In this document: piece after piece, positions 44,967 to 53,302 of the stretch | Position numbering within the stretch: the first letter of the stretch is position 1 | How the letters are laid out: each line of letters begins with the position of its first letter | Assembly (NCBI RefSeq): GCF_021168555.1 | Contig: NZ_JAJOZS010000006.1 | Coordinates: forward strand, 166,593-230,592 | Direction: 5' to 3' | Length of the DNA stretch: 64,000 nt | Origin: Stenotrophomonas sp. MMGLT7 | Lineage (GTDB): Bacteria > Pseudomonadota > Gammaproteobacteria > Xanthomonadales > Xanthomonadaceae | The notes under the pieces: model-generated | Told to the model about the DNA's origin: nothing | Seen by the model: the letters and a program-made list of their open reading frames with translations, nothing else | Databases searched by the model: none | Program-made: the position numbers and the translations under genes

Positions 44967-46078
44967 CGTTGCAGCGTCCGCTCGTCGGCATCGTCGGCAG
45001 TGCCGGCGCCTATGGCCGCTGGCTGCGCACGTTCTTCGAAAAACGCATGGGCCTGCAGGTGGTCGGCCACGATCCGGCCGATCCGGACTCGCTCGATGTC
45101 GATGCGCTGATCGACCGCGCCGAGGTGCTGATCTTCTCCGCGCCGATCCGCCAGACCCCGGCGCTGATCGCCGACTACGCCGCCCGCGCGGCCGGGCGCG
45201 AGCGCGGTCGCCTGTGGCTGGACATCACCTCGGTCAAGAGCGCGCCGGTGGCGGCAATGCTGGCCTCGCAGGCCGAGGTCGCCGGCCTGCACCCGATGAC
45301 CGCGCCGCCCAAGTCGCCCACGCTCAAGGGCCGGGTGATGGTGGTGTGCGAGGCCCGCCTGCAGCACTGGCAGCCCTGGCTGCAGGCGCTGTGCGACGCG
45401 CTGGAGGCGCAGTGCGTGCGCACCACGCCGGAGTACCACGACCGGGTGATGGCGCTGGTGCAGGCGATGGTGCATGCCTCGCACCTGGCGCAGGCCGGCG
45501 TGCTGCGCGACTACGCGCCTGTGCTGGGCGAGCTGCCGGCGCTGATGCCGTACCGCTCGGCCTCGTTCGAACTGGACACGGCGATCGTCGCCCGCATCCT
45601 GTCGCTGAACCCGGCGATCTACGAGGACATCCAGTTCGGCAACCCGCACGTGGCCGAGATGCTGGACCGGTTGCTGCAACAGCTCGGCCACCTGCGCGAG
45701 CTGGTGCGCCAGGGCGACGATGCCGCGCGCAGCGAGTTCCGCGTGCGCTACCTGCTGGAGAACCGCAAGGCGCTGGGCGAAGCCGCGGTGGCCGACGGCA
45801 ACTACAGCTTCGAACGCCTGGGCTACCTGCTGGCCGACCTGACCGAGACCAGCGCATTGAGCGTCTACCTGCCCGAGGACCGCCCCGGCTCGCTGCGCGA
45901 GCTGCTGCACGTGTTCGAGCGCCACCGGGTCAACCTGTCCTCGATCCACTCATCGCGCACGCAGGCCGGCGAGCTGCACTTCCGCATCGGCTTCGACCAC
46001 GGCAGCGATGCCGGCGCGATGGCCGCCGCCGCGCGCGAGATCGACGACAGCGGCATCGGCCGGGTGCTGGTTCGCTAG
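44963..46078 (+). CDS. tyrA: prephenate dehydrogenase with C-terminal ACT domain
   Basis: A 371-residue enzyme of tyrosine synthesis (prephenate to 4-hydroxyphenylpyruvate). The N-terminal NAD site reads VGIVGSAGAYGRWLRTFF. DITSVKSAPVAAM and GLHPMTAPPKSPTLKG carry the substrate residues, and the ACT domain starts about residue 295 (SALSVYLPEDRPGSLRELLHVF). There is no chorismate mutase domain. The GTG start at 44963 overlaps the pdxY stop, so the two are translationally coupled. ACT implies feedback by tyrosine or phenylalanine. Confidence 0.9.
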   Translation: MTLQRPLVGIVGSAGAYGRWLRTFFEKRMGLQVVGHDPADPDSLDVDALIDRAEVLIFSAPIRQTPALIADYAARAAGRERGRLWLDITSVKSAPVAAMLASQAEVAGLHPMTAPPKSPTLKGRVMVVCEARLQHWQPWLQALCDALEAQCVRTTPEYHDRVMALVQAMVHASHLAQAGVLRDYAPVLGELPALMPYRSASFELDTAIVARILSLNPAIYEDIQFGNPHVAEMLDRLLQQLGHLRELVRQGDDAARSEFRVRYLLENRKALGEAAVADGNYSFERLGYLLADLTETSALSVYLPEDRPGSLRELLHVFERHRVNLSSIHSSRTQAGELHFRIGFDHGSDAGAMAAAAREIDDSGIGRVLVR

Positions 46079-46086
46079 GCGGCCTG

Positions 46087-46121
46087 CGCCATCCATCCAC
46101 AGCCGGTGTGGATGGATGGCG
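46087..46121. terminator. strong hairpin between tyrA and the 68-residue gene
   Basis: CGCCATCCATCCACA and TGTGGATGGATGGCG are perfect 15-bp arms around GCCGG. It lies nine bases after the tyrA stop and before a convergent gene. No T-run follows, so termination is likely but not certain. Confidence 0.5.
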
Positions 46122-46201
46122 GACAAACATGTGGATAACCGCGCGGCACCCGCGCCGCGTCGGCCTGTCCGACGGTTTGGCGAAAAAAACGCCAGGCCGG
46201 G

Positions 46202-46408
46202 TCAGATCGTCAGCGTGGTCTCGCCGTTGACGGTGCGGAACATGCGGCCGTCGCGCAGCAGCGGGCGGCCGTCGTCGAGTTCGTAGCGCACCGGCTCGGC
46301 GGGCTGGCGGTCGGCGCTGGGCACGAGCGGCGCGTTCTTGTCGCGGAACTCGATGATCACGCGCATGGCGCCGTTGGCATCGGTGGCCGGGAACTGGCGG
46401 AAGGACAT
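46202..46408 (-). CDS. conserved-looking 68-residue protein of unknown function
   Basis: MSFRQFPATDANGAMRVIIE starts a 68-residue ORF with AAGGAGG seven bases before the ATG, the best ribosome site in the region. The sequence reads as a small beta-rich domain (RVIIEFRDK, VRYELDDGRPLLRDGRMFRTVNG), with no signal, membrane span or cysteine. I do not recognise the family. It lies 85 bp after the ABC transporter gene in the same direction and converges on tyrA. Confidence 0.65.
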   Translation of the reverse strand: MSFRQFPATDANGAMRVIIEFRDKNAPLVPSADRQPAEPVRYELDDGRPLLRDGRMFRTVNGETTLTI

Positions 46409-46493
46409 CGCTGCACCTCCTTGGGAGTGGCTCGATGCCGGCGAAGGTGCCGGCACGGCGGAGGATCGGCAGCTGCGCGTTAGCGCGGCGTGG

Positions 46494-48251
46494 TCAATCG
46501 ATGAACTGCAGCCGCGCCAGTTCGGCGTACAGCCCGCCCTGGGCCAGCAGTTCGGCGTGGGTGCCCTGGGCGACGATGCGGCCATGGTCCATCACCACGA
46601 TGCGATCGGCCTTGAGCACGGTGGCCAGGCGGTGCGCGATCACCAGCGTGGTGCGGCCGGCCATCAGCCGTTCCAGCGCCTGCTGCACGTCGTGTTCGCT
46701 CTGTGCGTCCAGTGCGCTGGTGGCCTCGTCCAGCAGCAGGATCGGCGCGTCCCGCAGCAGCGCGCGGGCGATGGCGATGCGCTGCTGCTGGCCGCCGGAC
46801 AGGCGCGCGCCGCGCTCGCCCAGTTCGCTGGCATAGCCCTCGGGCAGGGCGCGGATGAAGCCGTCGGCCTCGGCGGCGCGGGCGGCGGCCTCGACCTCGG
46901 CCGGGCTAGCGTCCAGGCGGCCGTAGCGGATGTTCTCGGCGGCGCTGGCGGCGAACAGCGTCGGCTGCTGCGGCACCAGCGCGATGTGGCGGCGCAGTTC
47001 GGCCGGGTCGAGGGTGCGGATGTCGACGCCGTCGATGGCGATGCGGCCGTGCTGCGGATCGTAGAAGCGCATCAGCAGCGACAGCACCGTGCTCTTGCCG
47101 GCCCCGGACGGGCCGACCAGGGCGACGGTTTCGCCCGGCGCCACCTGCAGGTCGAAGCCGTCGAGGGCGGCCTGGTCCGGCCGCTGCGGGTAGCGGAATC
47201 CCACCTGCTCGAAGGCGATGGCGCCGCGCAACGGCACCGGCAGCTCGGCCGGGCGCTGCGGTGCGGCGATCGTCGGCGCCTCCTGCAGCAGTTCGGCGAT
47301 GCGGCCCATGCCGCCGGCCGCGCGCTGCAGCTCGTTCCACACCTCGGCCAGGGCTCCGACCGAACCGCCGCCGATCAGTGCGTAGAGCACGAACTGGCCG
47401 AGGGTGCCGGCGGTCATGCGTCCGTCGATGACGTCGTGCGCGCCGGACCACAGCACCAGCACGATCGCGCCGAAGATCAGCACGATGGCACCGGCGGTCA
47501 CCCAGGCCTGGGCGCCGATGCGCCTGCGCGCAGTCGCCACTGCCTCGGCCAGCGCCTGCGCGAAGCGTCCGCGCTCGTAGCGCTCCTGCGCATGCGCCTG
47601 CACCGTGCGCACCGCGCCCAGCGTCTCGGCCGCCAGGGTATTGGCGTCGGCGACGCGGTCCTGGGCGGCGCGCGAGACCTTCTGCAGCCGGCGCGCGCCG
47701 AGCACGATCGGCAGCACCGCCAGCGGAATGCCGATCAGCGAGTAGGCCGCCAGCCGCGGGCTGGTGACGAACAGCATCGCCAGTGCGCCGACCATCGTCA
47801 CCGTGCTGCGCAGCGCCACCGACATGGTCGAGCCGATCACCGAGCGCAGCAGCTCGCTGTCGGCGGTCAGTCGCGAGACCAGCTCGCCGCTGCGGCTGCG
47901 GTCGTGGAACTGCGCATCCAGGCCGATCAGGTGCGCGTACAGGCGCGAGCGCAGGTCGGCGACGACCTTCTCGCCCAGCACCGAGACGAAGTAGAAGCGC
48001 GCCGCCGTGGCCAGTGCCAGCACCACCGCCACCAGGAACAGCAGCGCGAAGGCGCGGTTGATCTGGCCGCCGCCGGAGAAGCCGTGGTCGATCATCTGCT
48101 TGACCGCCGCCGGCAGGCTCAGGGTGGCGGTGGAGGACACCGCCAGCGCCGCCAGCCAGGCCACGAACAGGCCCATGTGCCTGCGCACGAACGGCCACAG
48201 CGTGCGCAGGCTGCCCAGCTTGCGCAGTGCGCCGGTGCGGGAATCGGTCAT
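46494..48251 (-). CDS. ABC exporter, fused permease and ATPase (MsbA/LmrA-like)
   Basis: A 585-residue half-transporter that works as a dimer. Six membrane spans lie at about 20-310; the ATPase follows with Walker A GPSGAGKS, signature LSGGQQQR, Walker B ILLLDEATSALDA and switch His in LVIAHR. It resembles exporters of lipids or hydrophobic drugs, but differs from true MsbA by context (no lpxK beside it). ATG 48251 overlaps the stop of the YigZ gene, so it is translated with it. Confidence 0.93.
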   Translation of the reverse strand: MTDSRTGALRKLGSLRTLWPFVRRHMGLFVAWLAALAVSSTATLSLPAAVKQMIDHGFSGGGQINRAFALLFLVAVVLALATAARFYFVSVLGEKVVADLRSRLYAHLIGLDAQFHDRSRSGELVSRLTADSELLRSVIGSTMSVALRSTVTMVGALAMLFVTSPRLAAYSLIGIPLAVLPIVLGARRLQKVSRAAQDRVADANTLAAETLGAVRTVQAHAQERYERGRFAQALAEAVATARRRIGAQAWVTAGAIVLIFGAIVLVLWSGAHDVIDGRMTAGTLGQFVLYALIGGGSVGALAEVWNELQRAAGGMGRIAELLQEAPTIAAPQRPAELPVPLRGAIAFEQVGFRYPQRPDQAALDGFDLQVAPGETVALVGPSGAGKSTVLSLLMRFYDPQHGRIAIDGVDIRTLDPAELRRHIALVPQQPTLFAASAAENIRYGRLDASPAEVEAAARAAEADGFIRALPEGYASELGERGARLSGGQQQRIAIARALLRDAPILLLDEATSALDAQSEHDVQQALERLMAGRTTLVIAHRLATVLKADRIVVMDHGRIVAQGTHAELLAQGGLYAELARLQFID

Positions 48252-48844
48252 GCGGGGTCTTCCGGGGTTTCGATGCGTATGCGATTGCGTGTGGCGTCGC
48301 GCAGGCGGGTTTTCAAGGCCTCGGCCCGCTCGGCGGGCAGTTGCAGCTCCAGTTGCACGCCGTCGGCGCGGTAGTCCTCGCGCCGTTTCTCGGCCGCGTG
48401 CGCTGCCAGCGCCGCATGCACGATGCCGATGTCGTCGAAGCCGCAGTTCAGCACCAGCGTGGCCATCGGCAGCAGCGGCAGCCTGGGCGCCAGCCGCAGG
48501 CACTCGGCGGCGGTGCCGCCGTAGGCGCGGACCAGCCCGCCGGCGCCGAGCTTGATGCCGCCGAACCAGCGCGTGACCACGACCACGACGCGGTCGAACC
48601 CCTGGCCGTCGATCGCCGCCAGGATCGGCCGGCCCGCGGTTCCCGCCGGCTCGCCGTCGTCGCTGGAACGGTACTCATCGCCATGGCGCCAGGCCCAGCA
48701 GTTGTGGGTGGCATCGGCCGCGGACACCTGCTGCACGAAGGCCGCCGCCGCCGCGCTCTCGGCGATGGGGGCGGCATGGGCCAGGAAGCGGCTGTGCTTG
48801 ATTTCCAGCGCGTGGCTGACGGGTGCGGCGAGCGTATCGGGCAT
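48248..48844 (-). CDS. yigZ: YigZ/IMPACT-family protein
   Basis: A 198-residue protein. The N-terminal UPF0029 domain has EIKHSRFLAHAAPI, ATHNCWAWR, SDDGEPAGTAGRPILAAI and VVVVTRWFGGIKLGAGGLVRAY, all diagnostic; a C-terminal DUF1949-like ferredoxin fold follows. The eukaryotic homologue IMPACT modulates translation control; the bacterial role is unclear. Start 48844 (MPDTLAAPV) is chosen over the longer form at 48925. Confidence 0.92.
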   Translation of the reverse strand: MPDTLAAPVSHALEIKHSRFLAHAAPIAESAAAAAFVQQVSAADATHNCWAWRHGDEYRSSDDGEPAGTAGRPILAAIDGQGFDRVVVVVTRWFGGIKLGAGGLVRAYGGTAAECLRLAPRLPLLPMATLVLNCGFDDIGIVHAALAAHAAEKRREDYRADGVQLELQLPAERAEALKTRLRDATRNRIRIETPEDPA

Positions 48845-49019
48845 TGCCACGATTCTAGGGCGTGCCGTCGATTCCCGCGATCCGCACGGGGCGATGACCT
48901 TCGCTGCGCACGTGCGCACATGCACGCAGGCAACCGGAGTTCATGCAAACGCCGCGGCGGGGTTTTATGCTTTCACGACTGGGGAGGCATCGGGTCACCC
49001 GGGCCAGAAAGGAACCAGT

Positions 49020-51887
49020 ATGCTTCCCAGTCATTGCGCGAGCGGCGGCGATGACACCGGGCCGTCGGCGGTTGCCGCATGCCTGGCGCAATTCCTGCAA
49101 AGCATCGACGCAGACGCCCAGGTCGCGTTTGCCTGGCACGATCCACGGCTGGGCCGGGCCGCGGCGGGCTGCCCTGAGGCAGCGGCCGATGTGGCGATCG
49201 CGGCACTGGCCGCGGCCGCGCCGGCCGGAAACGAGGATTGGAACGTCCGCCGCTGGGAGCGCGCCGGCGAAGATGCGCAGCTCGTGCTTGCGTGGCGTTG
49301 CCGCCCGTGCGCGCTGCCGGCGTGGCAGCCCATGGCCATGGCCCTGATCGAGTCGGTACTGGCGACCGAGGGCATGCGTGCGCGGGTCGGCAAGCTGGAG
49401 AAGTCCCAGCGGCTGCAGCAGGCGCTGTACGAGATCGCGGACCTGGCCGGGACCGACCTGGAGATGCCGCAGATGCTGCGCCGTATCCACCAGGTGCTGG
49501 GATCGCTGATGTACGCCGAGAACTGCTACATCGTCGAGTACGCGCCGCACGACGAGAGCATGCGCTTCCTGTATTTCGCCGACCAGCACGACGACTTCAT
49601 CGCCGACGCCGGCCGCCGCTACCAGTCCAGGGAGGTGGCCAACAGCCTGACCCTGGCGCTGCTCAGGCACGGCAGGCCGATGCTGGGCCCGTCGCATCGC
49701 GTGCGCGAGCAGCTGAACGTGCCGCCGGACAGCAGCCAGGGCCCCGACAGCCTGGACTGGCTGGGCGTGCCGATGCTGCGCGACGGCCAGGTATGCGGGG
49801 CGATCGTGGTGCAGAGCTACGAGCGCGGTGCCGGCTACGACGAAGCCGACCGGGTACTGCTGGGCTACGTCGCCCAGCACGTGCTCACCGCGCTGGACCG
49901 GCGCCAGGCCAAGGCGCGCCTGGAGTCGCGGGTGCAGGAGCGTACCGGCGAGCTGTGCGAGGCCAACCGCGTGCTGCAGGAGGAAATCGCCGAGCGCCGC
50001 CGCGCCGAGCAGTTGCAGCGGGCGCTGTTCGACATCTCCGAACTGGCGATCAGCGCGGCAAGCCTGGACATCTTCTATGCCCAGGTGCACGCGGTGGTCG
50101 GCAAGCTGCTCGATGCGCGCAATTTCTACATCGCCTTGGTCAATGCCGCCGGAGACGGGCTGGAATTCGCCTATTCGGTCGACGAACACAGCCCGGTGCG
50201 GCCGCCGCGCCGGTTCAGCAACGGCCTCACCGAGTACGTGATCGCGCGGCGCGAGCCCATGCTGGCCAGCCGCGAGGAACTGGAGCGGCTGGCCGAGCAG
50301 GAGGTGGCGCATGGATTCGGCGCGCGCGCGCACAGTTGGCTGGGCATCCCGCTGGCCATCGGGGACGATGTGGTGGGAGCGATCGTGGTGCAGAGCTATT
50401 CGCCTGCCGTGCACTACAGCGCCGACGACCAGCGGCTGTTGCTGTTCGTTGCGCAGAACATCGGCAACGGGCTGGCGCGCCAGCGCGGCCAGGAGCAGCT
50501 GCGCCGCGCCCATGCCCAGCTGGAGCAGCGGGTGCAGGAGCGTACCGGCGAGCTCGCCGCGCTGAACCAGCAGTTGCGCGACCAGATCGGCGAGCGCCTG
50601 CTTGCCGAGCGCAGGCTCACCCACCAGGCCTTGCACGATGCGCTCACCGGCCTGCCGAACCGCACCCACCTGCTCGACTGCATGGCCACGGCCATCGCCC
50701 GGGCCGCGCTGGACCCGGGCGCCGGCTTCGCGGTGCTGTTCCTGGACCTGGACCGCTTCAAGCTGGTCAACGACAGCATCGGCCACGCCGCCGGCGACCA
50801 GATGCTGGTCAAGGTCGCCAAGCGCATCGTTTCCACGGTGCGCGCCGAGGACGTGGTCGCGCGCCTGGGCGGCGACGAATTCGCGATCCTGGTCAGCCGC
50901 ACCGCCGTCGTCGGCGATGTCCGCGAACTGGCGTCGCGGCTGCAGGACGCGCTGGGCAAGCCGATGTGGATCGCAGGGCGCGAGCTGTTCCCCGCCGGCA
51001 GCCTGGGCATCGCCATGTGGAATCCACGCTACTGTACCGGCGAGGAACTGCTGCGCGACGCCGATGCCGCGATGTACCGGGCCAAGGCACTGGGCCAGGA
51101 CCGCTGCGCGGTGTTCGACGAGGCCATGCGCGAGGCCGCGCTGCGCAGCCTGGACCTGGAGTCGGACCTGCGCCGGGCGATCAACGCCCGCCAGTTCGTC
51201 GCCCACTACCAGCCGATCGTGCGCCTGGCGGACGACGCGGTGATCGGGCACGAGGCGCTGCTGCGCTGGGAACACGAGAGCCGCGGATTGCTGCTGCCCG
51301 GCGAGTTCATCGAGCTGGGCGAGGAGAGCGGGCTGATCGAGCAGGTGGACTGGCTGCTCTACGAGCAGGTGGTGCAGCGGTTGGCGGCGGCGCCGGAAGA
51401 AGCCGGCTACCTGGCGGTCAATGTGTCGCCGCGACATTTCCGCAGCAGCGGCTTCGCCCCGCGCCTGCTGGCGATGCTGGCGCGCGCGGGTGCCGACCCG
51501 CGCCGCCTGCGCGTGGAGATCACCGAAGTGGCGCTGATGGACGACAGCGCCGACACGATGTACGCGCTGAGGATGCTGCGCGAGCACGGCGTCCTGATCC
51601 AGCTGGACGATTTCGGCACCGGCTACTCGGCGTTGTCGTACCTGCACCGCTTCCCGATCTCGGTCCTCAAGGTGGACCGAAGCTTCGTCGCCGGGCTGCA
51701 CCGCGCCGACCAGAACACCCAGGTGCTGGTGAGCGGAGTGCTGGCGCTTGCCGCCACGCTGGGCCTGGAGACGATAGGCGAGGGCATCGAGACGGCGCAG
51801 CAGCGGCAGGTGCTGCACGAACTCGGATGCCACTATGGCCAGGGCTACCTGCTCGGACGCCCGGCGCCGCAGCCGCTGTGCGGCTAG
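49020..51887 (+). CDS. dual-GAF diguanylate cyclase/phosphodiesterase (GGDEF-EAL)
   Basis: A 955-residue cytoplasmic signalling protein for cyclic-di-GMP. AAAGGA stands six bases before the ATG. Two GAF sensor domains lie at about 135-295 and 340-490, each followed by a coiled coil with the same RVQERTGEL motif, which suggests an internal duplication. The GGDEF domain (about 530-690) has RLGGDEF (617-621) and an inhibitory site RAED five residues before it. The EAL domain (about 710-950) has GHEALLRW (EAL 745-747) and LDDFGTGYSAL. Both active sites look intact. No membrane span is seen, so the signal is intracellular. Confidence 0.94.
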   Translation: MLPSHCASGGDDTGPSAVAACLAQFLQSIDADAQVAFAWHDPRLGRAAAGCPEAAADVAIAALAAAAPAGNEDWNVRRWERAGEDAQLVLAWRCRPCALPAWQPMAMALIESVLATEGMRARVGKLEKSQRLQQALYEIADLAGTDLEMPQMLRRIHQVLGSLMYAENCYIVEYAPHDESMRFLYFADQHDDFIADAGRRYQSREVANSLTLALLRHGRPMLGPSHRVREQLNVPPDSSQGPDSLDWLGVPMLRDGQVCGAIVVQSYERGAGYDEADRVLLGYVAQHVLTALDRRQAKARLESRVQERTGELCEANRVLQEEIAERRRAEQLQRALFDISELAISAASLDIFYAQVHAVVGKLLDARNFYIALVNAAGDGLEFAYSVDEHSPVRPPRRFSNGLTEYVIARREPMLASREELERLAEQEVAHGFGARAHSWLGIPLAIGDDVVGAIVVQSYSPAVHYSADDQRLLLFVAQNIGNGLARQRGQEQLRRAHAQLEQRVQERTGELAALNQQLRDQIGERLLAERRLTHQALHDALTGLPNRTHLLDCMATAIARAALDPGAGFAVLFLDLDRFKLVNDSIGHAAGDQMLVKVAKRIVSTVRAEDVVARLGGDEFAILVSRTAVVGDVRELASRLQDALGKPMWIAGRELFPAGSLGIAMWNPRYCTGEELLRDADAAMYRAKALGQDRCAVFDEAMREAALRSLDLESDLRRAINARQFVAHYQPIVRLADDAVIGHEALLRWEHESRGLLLPGEFIELGEESGLIEQVDWLLYEQVVQRLAAAPEEAGYLAVNVSPRHFRSSGFAPRLLAMLARAGADPRRLRVEITEVALMDDSADTMYALRMLREHGVLIQLDDFGTGYSALSYLHRFPISVLKVDRSFVAGLHRADQNTQVLVSGVLALAATLGLETIGEGIETAQQRQVLHELGCHYGQGYLLGRPAPQPLCG

Positions 51888-52545
51888 GCCATTCCGGTGG
51901 CCGGCCTGATCGCGGCCGGGTCCGGCAACGGCGGGCAGCTCAGAGTGTCTCCAAACGCATCTTCGTGCAGGGCGGCGTGCGCGACGCCTTCCCGGGCATG
52001 GGTTTACGGAAGACTCGATGCCGTTGCTCCCGTGCAGGCGGGAGCCTGGGGCCGGGTCGCGACTGGCGCCGATAGCGCCAGGTACTTGTCGCGTGCATTG
52101 CCGTCGGGGAAACCGTCGTACCGGCAAGGACAGTGCGCAGCCCGGGCAAGGCCGGAGGCCGCACCCGGGATGGCATGACACGCCGGCCTTTTGCCCCGGG
52201 TGCGCTGTGCTTATCCGGCTTGCCTCGCTACCGTCCGGCAAGTTCTCCGGGTTGGTCGGTGGAGGCCTGCGCCAGCACTGCCACGGTATCCGCCTGGCCA
52301 TGGCATGGCTTGGATCGAGGCGCCGACATGCGTTTGCCCGTCGTCCCGGAGGAGGCGGGGAGATCCAGTGCCTTTTCTTGCAAGACCCGGGAACGAAGGG
52401 ACTTGACGCTTGATTCCACTGCACGAGTCGCTGCGTCCCCGCCTTCGCGGGGACGACGCGTTCATGTCTTCCCTGTGCACATCCCGCTGCTGTGGCTGGA
52501 GGCTGCGCCCGGGGCAGCCCACGCCGGATCACGGGTGTGCGCGGT
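51888..52545. other. gene-free stretch with small palindromic repeats
   Basis: No ORF here has convincing coding character. It contains CCCGGGCAAGGCC..GCACCCGGG (52141-52169), CCCCGGGTGCGCTGTGCTTATCCGG (in two parts) at 52195-52219 and a GTCCCCGC-CTTC-GCGGGGAC hairpin (52435-52454). These are of the REP kinds common in Xanthomonadaceae. The last lies between the two convergent genes and may act as a terminator. Confidence 0.55.
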
Positions 52546-53139
52546 TCAGCGCAGTGCGGCGCTGCGCTTCTCGTCGATCCACTTCGACGCCTGCGCCGGC
52601 CGGTAGCTGCGCATCCATTCCAGCATCTGGTCGATGTCCTCGCCGTACCACAGGTCGGTGCGCTGGTCCGGGTGCAGGAACCGCTCGGCCACCATGCGGT
52701 CGATCATACCGATCAGCGGCGCGTAGAAGCCGTCCACGTCGAGAAACGCGCACGGCTTGTTGCCGATGCCGAGCTGGCGCCAGGTCAGCATCTCGAAGAT
52801 CTCCTCCATCGTGCCGAAGCCGCCGGGCAGGGCGACGAAGCCGTCGGACAGGTCGAACATGCGCGACTTGCGCTGGTGCATCGAATCGACGATCTCCAGT
52901 TCGGTCAGGCCGCGGTGCGCGACCTCCCAGTCCGCCAGCTGCTTGGGGATCACGCCGGTGACCTGGCCGCCGGCGGCCAGCACCGCATTGGCCACGGTGC
53001 CCATCAGTCCGACGTTGCCGCCGCCGTAGACCAGGCGCAGCCCCTCGCTGGCCAGGCGATCGCCCAGGGCGATGGCACGTTCGGTGTAGACCGGCTTGCT
53101 GCCGGCATTGGAGCCGCAATAGACGCAGATGCTTTTCAT
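52546..53139 (-). CDS. LOG-family protein (cytokinin riboside monophosphate phosphoribohydrolase-like)
   Basis: A 197-residue Rossmann-fold protein: CVYCGSNAGSKPVYTERA, LVYGGGNVGLMGTVANAVLAAGG and the signature ALPGGFGTMEEIFEMLTW (PGGxGTxxE). Members cleave AMP-type nucleotides to base and ribose phosphate. The size matches. The leader before the ATG consists of the tandem GGGATTC repeat, with no ribosome site. Confidence 0.92.
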   Translation of the reverse strand: MKSICVYCGSNAGSKPVYTERAIALGDRLASEGLRLVYGGGNVGLMGTVANAVLAAGGQVTGVIPKQLADWEVAHRGLTELEIVDSMHQRKSRMFDLSDGFVALPGGFGTMEEIFEMLTWRQLGIGNKPCAFLDVDGFYAPLIGMIDRMVAERFLHPDQRTDLWYGEDIDQMLEWMRSYRPAQASKWIDEKRSAALR

Positions 53140-53149
53140 TGGGATGAGA

Positions 53150-53298
53150 TTGGGGATTCGGGATTCGGGATTCGGGATTCGGGATTCGTAAAAGCCGACG
53201 CCGGGCTAGAAGCCCGGCGCCGGTGTTTCGCAGGCGGGAAGGGTACAGGGGGGGCGATCGCGGTTGCGAATCCCCAATCCCGAATCCCCAATCCCGGC
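53150..53298. repeat. inverted repeat with tandem GGGATTC units between LOG gene and lpd
   Basis: Five tandem GGGATTC units at the left (53153-53189) oppose CGAATCCCCAATCCCGAATCCC at 53268-53290; an inner GCCGGGCTAGAAGCCCGGC hairpin is also present. It lies between lpd and the LOG gene, both leftward. Confidence 0.75.
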
Positions 53299-53302
53299 CC
53301 CG

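Noticed and set aside
52133..52606. 157-codon plus-strand frame in the gap before the LOG gene
   Set aside because: Composition is not protein-like, there is no ribosome site, and it runs through palindromic repeats and into the opposite-strand gene.
53150..53298. CRISPR-like array from repeated GGGATTC units
   Set aside because: Heptamer tandem units without spacers and no cas genes; it belongs to the dispersed inverted-repeat family.
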